Shown piece after piece: positions 57,123 through 64,000 of a stretch of DNA of 64,000 nucleotides; position 1 is the stretch's first letter, and each line of letters starts with the position of its first letter. The notes beneath the pieces are model-generated. The model had not been told where the DNA came from, searched no databases, and saw nothing but the letters and a program-made list of their open reading frames with translations. The DNA is from Piezodorus guildinii. Taxonomy: Eukaryota > Arthropoda > Insecta > Hemiptera > Pentatomidae. Location of the stretch: contig CM041294.1 in NCBI GenBank assembly GCA_023052935.1, positions 20,732,635-20,796,634 on the forward strand, given 5' to 3'. Position numbers and translations under genes: made by a program.

Positions 57123-57678
57123 AATTACTTTTAGTGCCTACTTAGGGAATAGTTTAATTTTTTATTTTATTTTCCAAAAACCTTTGTAGCATCACTAAAC
57201 TGCAGGATACCTTCGAAATTTCATAAAGAAGGTTGTAGCTTTGTAGATCTGAATTCAATGTTCTTTTCCGATGTTGTTGTAGCTTTCGATGGAAATATAA
57301 AACTAACTACATTTACCTGCGCGATGGTACTTCTTGGTAGTAGATATCATAATGTAATTATCATGAAAAAATCACTTTCTCATACCTGCTTTTCTCTGAG
57401 TAAAAGCTATTTTAGTTAAAATATATTAACTAATAAGGTTGACTGTAATCATAGAGGTAATGAACAGTACTGCGGCATTCATCCTGATAATTTGACTTAT
57501 ATACCAGACAAACAGAGGAATTAGCTATATCCCTGTACCCATGGAACTACTTACTCACAACTTTGCACCGAATTCTCTTTCATGGAAAAGAAACAATTCA
57601 GCTTGATACTTTGCTCATTGTTACTCTTCCCGAAGAGGCCCAAGAAAACCTGAATAAAGAGCATAATATTACAGGACC
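57123..57678. other. Unassigned spacer
   Basis: No gene or element recognised. Confidence 0.4.
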
Positions 57679-57692
57679 AACCACAATAGGAA

Positions 57693-57985
57693 GAGGAGCC
57701 CATGGCCGAGTGGCTAGCGCGCTAGTCTCTCATGCTACAGGTTCTGAGTTCGAATCCCAGTCCCGGCGGGGTTTTTATAAGGATGTAAAAAAATGGGAAT
57801 TCACTCACAACCTCTTCCCCGGGTATGTGAGACCCGTCAGCCAAAGAGTGGCCACTCACAAAATTAGTCGTAGGGATTGATGACCCTATACTAAAAATTT
57901 GTATCGTGAAACGTGAGTGTAAACTCGTAACAGTTTACACCGCGAGGCCCAGGGTATACACGGCCTGTCGCGCCACTGGAAGAAG
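57693..57985 (+). mobile_element. tRNA-derived SINE, second family, no poly(A)
   Basis: Head with an A box (ATGGCCGAGTGGCTAGCGCG) and B box (GAGTTCGAATCCC). The body has ACCTCTTCCCCGGGTATGTG and GTCGTAGGGATTGATGACCC, and the end is CGCGCCACTGGAAGAAG. A 14-bp TSD AACCACAATAGGAA (57679-57692) recurs with one change at 57986-57999. There is no A-run at the end, unlike the SINE at 53971. An open frame across it (57563-57880) is incidental. Confidence 0.85.
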
Positions 57986-57999
57986 AACCATAATAGGAA

Positions 58000-58199
58000 A
58001 ACGTCTCACATAGCTATAAACCAATACGTTTTTAATATTATGATGACATCCTCGGACCCTTATATAAGCTGCTTAAAACCAGAATCATAACTTAAGAGCC
58101 TTCTTCTTAGTGATACAGCAAAAGATTTGTTATATATCTATTCATTTTCATGTTTTTAGAATAAAATGAGTAAAGTTTTTGGGTAAATTGTTCTAAAAA
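58000..58199. other. Unassigned spacer
   Basis: No feature recognised. Confidence 0.4.
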
Positions 58200-59027
58200 T
58201 TATTTTTACTTTCACTTACCTATATATGGAATATATAGTAAGGGGAAGTATTCCTATCGCGAAAATTTTCTAATTCTAGTTTTCAACGGAAATATAGTTT
58301 TTTAGGGTCTCCTGAGTCCAAATAACCAAGTCCCGAAAAAACGTCTGAGTGTGTGTGTCAGTGTGTATATCCGTGTGCGTGAACTCCAGGAAGTAAACAA
58401 AAAGTCCTATGAAACTGAAATTTCATATTTAAGACAAATATACGCCCGAGAAGTTACAAAACCTTTTTTTATTAAAATCAGCTTACCAGAAGAGCCACTT
58501 TCTTTATTTTCTTTTATTATTTATCTTTATTTTTATTTAATATTTATTCACTATTATTTTATGATTTCTCCGAAAGAGCTCTAACGATTTTGATTTACTA
58601 AATTGCTGTAAAATAGACTTTATGGTGTAGAATATGTTGGTGTAAAATGGACTTTGACATCATGTAGGTTTCATTCTGATTAAAATACTCAGATGGGGCT
58701 TGAATGCCGATGTTTTAAATTTTCTTTATCTAAACTACCTTTAATTTTGTAGATTCTATAAAAATAAACATACTATCTTGTGACTATTGATCAAAAACAA
58801 GTAAATATATAACTTCGAATATAAATATATAACGAATTCGATACCCAACTAAAGGAGAAAACTGCAATTTTTTGATTTTGAACAAAAGAACAGTAATATA
58901 CATATGTAATATACTGCTGGAAAGCTAATGATATTAAAAAACATATTATCTCATACACAAGCTTATTAAAGTAAATAAAGAGTGATGAAAAGCCGATGAT
59001 ACTACCTGATTATTTTAGATAATAATA

Positions 59028-62000
59028 TAATAATAATAATAATAATAATAATAGGCTTAGCGAACCCGAAGGTTCGATGCCGATACCACCAAATTCCGCC
59101 TACACAGACTCGTCCAATGTTCACCATTCAAGCCCAAGCTCTCGAGATCAGCCTTAACGCAATCCTCCCATCTCCGCTTCGGCCTACCTTTTGGACGCCT
59201 ACCAGTCGGATCAGCAAATACCAACTTTCTCGGAATCCGCTCGTCATCGAGCCCAACAACTTTACTCGCCCATTTGAGTCTCCGCGATGCAATCAGCTCA
59301 ATTATATTCACAGGATGCAAGTTCCGCAATTCCGCGTTGTGCAACCTTCTAAACTCCCCAGTGGCCTCATCTCTCTTTGGACCAAATATTTTACGCAATA
59401 CCTTATTTTCGAAAACCTTAAGCCGTTGTTCATCCTTCAAAGTAAGCGGCCACGTTTCACATCCGTAAAGAACCGTTGGAAGAATAATAGTTTTATAAAT
59501 TCTAATCTTTAAGTTTTTAGATAGAAGTCGCGAACTAAGTAACTTAGCAACTGAATAATAACACGCATTTCCCACCTTTAACCGGGACTTTATTTCTTCC
59601 TGGATTTCATTTTTTCTAGTTATAATTGAACCTAAATACTTGAATTTCTCTACGTGTTCAAAAGTATGCCCTGATACATCAATATCACAGAGATCGCCAC
59701 CGTTTCTGCTACTAGTCATATACTTCGTCTTATCGGTATTTAATTCGAGTCCTATTTCTTTACCGGTTTTTATTAACACACTTGTATTTAGTTGTATGGT
59801 TTCCGTGTCTTCACCTAGCAGTACGAGATCATCGGCATACCCCAAAACCGGAATCTTGTCACCCATATTTAAGCCTTTCTCGGTACACATCACCTTTTCT
59901 ATGACATATTCTAAAGCTATATTAAATAACACAGGTGAAAGGGAGTCACCCTGTTTCAAACCCGATCGCACCTCAAATCTCTCGGAGTAATTATGACCGA
60001 TTCTAACTTTATGAAATGTTTCCGACAAACACATCTCTACTAGATTTACTAACTTTCTAGGTATCCCCTGTTCAATCATGATGTTATATAGCTTCTGACG
60101 GTCTATTGAATCATAAGCCTTTTTAAAATCGATATATAGTTGATGGACTACACCGTTGTATTCCAATTTTTTCTCTAATATTTGACGTAAGGAAAATATT
60201 TGGTCAATAGTCGAGCGATTCCGCCTAAAACCACATTGGTAATCTCCGATAATTTCCTCAGCGTATTCCGTAATTCGACTAGTTAGAATTGCCGAGAATA
60301 TTTTATAGCATACTGGGAGAAGAGAGATCCCACGATAGTTGTTACAATCCGACCTCGTTCCTTTTTTGTGAATCGGAATAAGTATTGATTCTTTCCATTC
60401 TTCGGGCATTTTTTCAGTTTCCCAGATCTTTTTAACTAAAAAATGTATTTTGGAAACGCCCGCTTCTCCACACGCCTTGATTAATTCACTCGTGATGTTA
60501 TCATTTCCTGCAGCCTTATAACGTTTTAATTTTCCTATCGCCATTTCGACTTCCTCTTTACTCGGTGCGTCTATCCATGGTTCAGCGCTCTGATATTCAG
60601 AGAGAGGGGATTGATTATTATTTTCCGAATTTAAGATGCCGTCAAAGTGTTGTTTAAATGTATTTAATATCTCAGAAGGATCCGCAATTATATTGTTATT
60701 TGCATCTTTAACCGCATTCAATAAAGGTTCAAATCCTTTACGCGATTTGTTTATACCTTTGTACATCTCTCTTACGTTATTTTCGTTTCTGTGTTTTTCT
60801 ATTTCTATTATTTTGCCTTTAAGATACTCTCTTTTCTTATTTTTTAAGAGTTTTGAAGTTTCATTCTTTACTAACCGAAAATAAGCCACATTATTATCGC
60901 TTGGATTATTTAAGGAATTCAGTTTAGCGGTTTTTCTTTTTTCGCACATATTTTGACAATCCCTGTCGAACCAAGGTTTGTTCTTTTTATTTTCGATTTT
61001 TCCAAGACATAAATTACCGACCTCTTTAATATTATCCCTGATCCCTTCCCATAATTTGTTTACATCTTTGTGTTCCTCGTCTGAGGATTCCAAAGCTTCG
61101 AACCGATTTTTTACTTCTATCGCGAATTGTTTTCTAATTTCGGGGTTGTTCAATTTAACTAAATCAAAATTCTCGGGACGAATATAGTTCGGTGTTCTCT
61201 TTTTTGTATTTAGTTTTTGTCGAAGTTTCGCGATTACTAATTCATGATCAGAACCGCATTCTGCACCCCGATACGATCTCACGTTAATTATGCTACTTTG
61301 CCATCTGTTTTGTACTAAAACATGATCGATTTGATTCCGTGTTTGTCCATCCGGCGATGTCCACGTATACTTATGAATATCCTTATGTTTAAATGTAGTA
61401 CTTTTGATTACTAGGTTTTTCGAAATGGCAAAGTTTATTAGTCGGGTCCCATTATCATTACTATATTCGTGCAAACTTTCTTTACCGATTGTAGGACGAT
61501 ATACTTCTTCCCTTCCAACCTTTGCGTTCGCGTCGCCTAGTATTATCTTAATGTAATTTCGCGGTAACTTATCGTAAACCGACTCTAGTTTATCATAAAA
61601 TTCGCATTTTACTTCATCATCACTGTCTTCGGTGGGAGAATGAATGTTTATAAACGCGATTTTAAACCAACGCCCTTGAAATATAGCAACCGATATTCTT
61701 TCACTAATGAACTGTACGTCCCGTAATGCGGAAAGAAATCTATTCCTAATCAGAAACCCGGTACCTAGACAATAATTAACGCTCCCCCCGTACCAAATTG
61801 TATACTTTCCTTCTGTTAACGAACCCTCCCCTGGCCAGCGAACCTCTTGTAATGCAACGATATCTAAATGGTACCCCTTAACTTCATTCGCGACCGACTT
61901 TAACCCACCTACCGTATTTAAACTTCTAACGTTCCACGTCCCTATTGTTAGATCTCTAATTTTCATCTTGCGCCATGATTCCCCTGAAGCAGTCCCCACC

Positions 62001-62275
62001 CGGAGACCCGAACGGGGGACTAGTTTACCTCCGGATAATGAGCGTTTTACCTCAGAGGAATCCATGACTTTTGGTGATATTTTGTGAACTAAGATATGTG
62101 AGTAGGGCGTTCGAACCTACGTCACACCCTCCAGCAAGCCTGGGGGGCCGCTCTCATTGTTGGTCAGCGAGTCCATCGGACTTAGCCGGGAGGAGCTTCC
62201 GAGGAAATTCCACCGACCATCCCCACATCCGCCACCCGTGGGACGCTCCCCATACGCGGTAATGAGATCCGCGCG
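59028..62275 (-). mobile_element. RTE-clade non-LTR retrotransposon, apparently complete
   Basis: Minus strand: GC-rich 5' UTR (62275-62066), one long ORF, then almost no 3' UTR and a (TTA)n tail (59028-59053). A microsatellite tail in place of poly(A) and a very short 3' UTR are typical of RTE. Both flanks are AATAT-rich, so the exact TSD cannot be read. Inserted in R copy 6. Confidence 0.9.
59057..62065 (-). CDS. RTE ORF: AP-type endonuclease plus reverse transcriptase, intact
   Basis: 1002 codons from ATG 62065 to TAA 59057 without a break. Endonuclease at about residues 38-285: GTWNVRSL (Asn 45), ALQEVRW (Glu 74), ILGDANAKVG (Asp 178), QIDHVLV and GSDHELV (272-274), so all catalytic positions are present. 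RT at about 510-790: VVHQLYIDFKKAYDSID (motif A Asp 646), SGLKQGDSLSP (702-711) and LGYADDLVLL (YADD 743-746). Then FEHVEKFKYLGSIITRKNEI and LYGCETWPL, and an Arg/Lys-rich block RPKGRPKRRWEDC near the end. No zinc knuckle or RNase H, as usual for RTE. Such ORFs are often mis-annotated as 'craniofacial development protein 2-like'. An N-terminal stretch of about 35 residues before the endonuclease is peculiar to the family. Nothing in the sequence prevents activity. Confidence 0.95.
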   Translation of the reverse strand: MDSSEVKRSLSGGKLVPRSGLRVGTASGESWRKMKIRDLTIGTWNVRSLNTVGGLKSVANEVKGYHLDIVALQEVRWPGEGSLTEGKYTIWYGGSVNYCLGTGFLIRNRFLSALRDVQFISERISVAIFQGRWFKIAFINIHSPTEDSDDEVKCEFYDKLESVYDKLPRNYIKIILGDANAKVGREEVYRPTIGKESLHEYSNDNGTRLINFAISKNLVIKSTTFKHKDIHKYTWTSPDGQTRNQIDHVLVQNRWQSSIINVRSYRGAECGSDHELVIAKLRQKLNTKKRTPNYIRPENFDLVKLNNPEIRKQFAIEVKNRFEALESSDEEHKDVNKLWEGIRDNIKEVGNLCLGKIENKKNKPWFDRDCQNMCEKRKTAKLNSLNNPSDNNVAYFRLVKNETSKLLKNKKREYLKGKIIEIEKHRNENNVREMYKGINKSRKGFEPLLNAVKDANNNIIADPSEILNTFKQHFDGILNSENNNQSPLSEYQSAEPWIDAPSKEEVEMAIGKLKRYKAAGNDNITSELIKACGEAGVSKIHFLVKKIWETEKMPEEWKESILIPIHKKGTRSDCNNYRGISLLPVCYKIFSAILTSRITEYAEEIIGDYQCGFRRNRSTIDQIFSLRQILEKKLEYNGVVHQLYIDFKKAYDSIDRQKLYNIMIEQGIPRKLVNLVEMCLSETFHKVRIGHNYSERFEVRSGLKQGDSLSPVLFNIALEYVIEKVMCTEKGLNMGDKIPVLGYADDLVLLGEDTETIQLNTSVLIKTGKEIGLELNTDKTKYMTSSRNGGDLCDIDVSGHTFEHVEKFKYLGSIITRKNEIQEEIKSRLKVGNACYYSVAKLLSSRLLSKNLKIRIYKTIILPTVLYGCETWPLTLKDEQRLKVFENKVLRKIFGPKRDEATGEFRRLHNAELRNLHPVNIIELIASRRLKWASKVVGLDDERIPRKLVFADPTGRRPKGRPKRRWEDCVKADLESLGLNGEHWTSLCRRNLVVSASNLRVR

Positions 62276-62505
62276 AGGAAATAATATAATATAATAATAT
62301 GTATAATATGTATAATATAATATGTATAATATAATAAAATAATATAATAGATTTTTTAATAAAACGAATGTCTATACAGAAATTCAATTTAATTAATTGT
62401 TTAATAGTTTCACTCATTTTTATCTCTAACTGTTTTAGATAATTCTCTAATCGATAATAAAAACGGAGGTAAGTGAATGTCGTGTGTTGTCTTCACCAGA
62501 TTTTT

Positions 62506-63047
62506 TTAAATATAAATCAGCTCGGTTAATTATAAAAAATAAAATTAAAAAAAAAACAGTAAAATTTAGAGTGGACACAAAAACAATCACACATACATTT
62601 AAACCTATCAATATAGGTTGACCAAGGACTTGCAGGTAAGATTTTTCATGTATTTGTGGACGTAAGATTGATTACTACCATCCCCTCTGCTTTATTGTAT
62701 CATGGGCCGAGATAATGTGAACCGCGGGATTTTTGACCCAATTTCGTGACCCAATTCAATCGTTCAGTGACCCAGAAAAATACTTTGAACCAAAGGATAC
62801 GTTTAATATTATTCTAAATTTTTAAGCCGAAAGTTTTTGCTGAAATGAAAGCGGTGTTTTTTTCCGAATTAATAAGATTTTGAACAGCTGTGCGTTGGGT
62901 CAAAAGGTGTTTGTTTAATCCGGCAAGGCCAATTCGAATTTATTTAGTTAAGGTTTGTCTGAATCTCAATGTTCCCAGTCTATCTGTAATTATACCCTTT
63001 TCGGACTCGTAATAGTTGGTCAAAATATCAGGGCAAATATTTTTTTG
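62506..63047. other. Unassigned spacer
   Basis: No gene or element recognised. Confidence 0.4.
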
Positions 63048-63570
63048 GAAATCGTTGTTTTTAGTCGGAGTTCTGTTGGCCCCCCTAAGAGTTCTAACAA
63101 TTATCCTAATGAATGTTTTCTCTAAAGTTGATAGTATGGGACTTACAGGGCCGCAAAGTTGCAAAAAAATATTTGAAAATCTAAGGGTCCAGAACTTTTT
63201 TATTTCGCATCTCAGAGCAAAACTTCCTTATAATTATATTTAGATCCAGTTTGGGGCCACCGGAACTCCGGTCAAAAAATTTTTTTTATAGTTTAATGTT
63301 TACTATTTTTTCGTTTAAAATCTTTTGAAAAATCATTTTATTGAAATCGTTGTTTTTAGTCGGAGTTCTGTTGGCCCCTCTAAGAGTTCTAACAATTATC
63401 CTTATGAATGTTTTCTCTAAAGTTGATAGTATGGGACTTACAGGGCCGCAAAGTTGGAAAAAAAATTTTTGAAAATTTAAGGACCCGGAACTTTTTTATT
63501 TCGCATCCCAGAGCAAAACGTCCCTATAATTATATTTAGGTCCAGTTAGGATACCATCGGAACTCCGGCC
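63048..63570 (+). repeat. Direct duplication, about 228-bp unit, period 295 bp
   Basis: 63049-63275 and 63344-63570 are very similar (AAATCGTTGTTTTTAGTCGG, GTTGGCCCC, TATGGGACTTACAGGGCCGC, CCGGAACTCCGG at the end). A short AT-rich link separates them. The role is unknown. The unit may be part of a larger satellite or element. Confidence 0.85.
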
Positions 63571-63666
63571 AAACCTTTGATCGGTCCTTTCTTGCCCAAT
63601 CCCCTGCTATTTGGAATTCCATTCTTTCCAATATACGGCATGCTCAAGGTAAGGTAGATATGCTAG

Positions 63667-64000
63667 ATGCACAAAACAATGATACTGTTTACAAATCATA
63701 TGGAGACAATAGATAAACAGAAGTTAATCACCCCCAGTAAATACAACCCACTCTATCCATCCATTCATAACAATAGACATAAGCCTCAAGCTTACTTATT
63801 ATTAAACGCACCCTTCCCTGTCATAAAAATATTTGCACAACTAAGACTTTCTAGAAACTACAATATCAAATTAACATTTAACAATATATATTACCATTTC
63901 AAACCCAAGGAGAACTGCACCCTATGTAATCTAAACGAAAGAGAGGACTTATTCTATATTTTCATTCGATGCCTCATATATGCACCGTACCGAACCCATT
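63667..64000 (+). pseudogene. LINE C-terminal fragment with zinc-binding end, cut by the window edge
   Basis: Open from ATG 63667 (after a TAG at 63664) to the end of the window, 111 codons: LITPSKYNPLYPSIHNNRHK, FAQLRLSRNYNIKLTFNN and ENCTLCNLNEREDLFYIF then RCLIYAPYR. The CxxC followed by a block ending in RC is the zinc finger at the end of many LINE ORF2 proteins (usually C..C.....E...H.L..C). Here the usual His is replaced by a Tyr (LFYIF), so the finger is probably broken. The frame has no RT motif in view. Confidence 0.6.

Larger units (their letters stand above)
58200..62505 (+). repeat. R element copy 6, split by the RTE element
   Basis: The left part 58205-59030 (ACTTTCACTTACCTATATATG, GTCTCCTGAGTCCAAATAAC, CGCCCGAGAAGTTACAAAA) stops in GATAATAATATAATA. 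The right part resumes at about 62330 (AATATAATAGATTTTTTAAT) and ends GTAAGTGAATGTCGTGTG..TTCACCAGA. The RTE element lies between, in the AT-rich stretch. Confidence 0.82.

Noticed and set aside
57693..57780. Possible tRNA-Ser/Leu gene
   Set aside because: The A and B boxes are good, but the acceptor stem does not close and the sequence continues into a 293-bp unit with TSDs, so it is a SINE head.
57563..57880. Plus-strand frame of 105 residues
   Set aside because: Runs through the tRNA-derived head of a SINE; not a protein gene.

Overview
The window reads as AT-rich nuclear DNA from an arthropod, probably an insect. The reasons are a spliced host gene with GT-AG introns, an intron-containing tRNA-Tyr, and a dense load of insect-type transposable elements (mariner, Jockey, RTE, Penelope, Helitron, tRNA-derived SINEs). 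I cannot name the species; a hemipteran is a weak guess. Only two features look like ordinary host genes. One is the 3' end of an alpha-2-macroglobulin/complement-like (TEP/Mcr/CD109 superfamily) gene, four exons at 876-4560 on the plus strand. The other is tRNA-Tyr(GUA) at 32390-32480 on the minus strand. Nearly everything else I can recognise is mobile or repetitive DNA.

Layout. 1-8.4 kb: the host gene and its AT-rich 3' flank. 8.4-16 kb: 5'-truncated LINE tails (CR1/L2-like, RTE, Jockey), a Penelope-type end, a SINE and a copy of an abundant non-coding family called here 'R'. 16.5-21 kb: an internally deleted mariner, then a Helitron carrying a second mariner and a young LINE inserted in its helicase codons. 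21.8-23 kb: a fold-back with mariner and R fragments inside a LINE remnant. 23.4-28.8 kb: a Penelope-like element bounded by a 14-bp target-site duplication, with an inverted terminal repeat, a 5'-truncated RT/GIY-YIG body and two further tandem copies of its 3' part. 29-31.6 kb: two more mariner derivatives and another R copy. 32.3-34.1 kb: tRNA-Tyr, a small Penelope fold-back, LINE tails. 35.0-39.6 kb: a full-length Jockey element with a 12-bp TSD and one stop codon in ORF2. 40.7-43.1 kb: two truncated Jockey insertions with TSDs and an RNase H fragment. 44.4-47.5 kb: R copies. 49.0-50.2 kb: a second Helitron with a mariner at the same internal position. 53.6-58.2 kb: R copies, two SINEs with TSDs, a Penelope-like fold-back. 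59.0-62.3 kb: an RTE element with an intact 1002-codon ORF, nested in an R copy. 63.0-64.0 kb: a direct duplication and a LINE fragment cut by the window edge.

The most interesting signals are structural RNAs and nesting. (1) Penelope ends carry minimal hammerhead-ribozyme cores whose stem III is the self-complementary ACGU, which suggests dimeric action. A second, divergent family keeps the pairing with different bases. (2) Jockey 3' ends share a terminal hairpin with a compensatory base-pair change between subfamilies. (3) A mariner was captured by a Helitron before the Helitron spread. (4) Two mariner copies share one internal deletion that removes two catalytic aspartates. (5) The R family has an asymmetric terminal structure I cannot assign with confidence. 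All alignments here were made by eye; no database search was possible.
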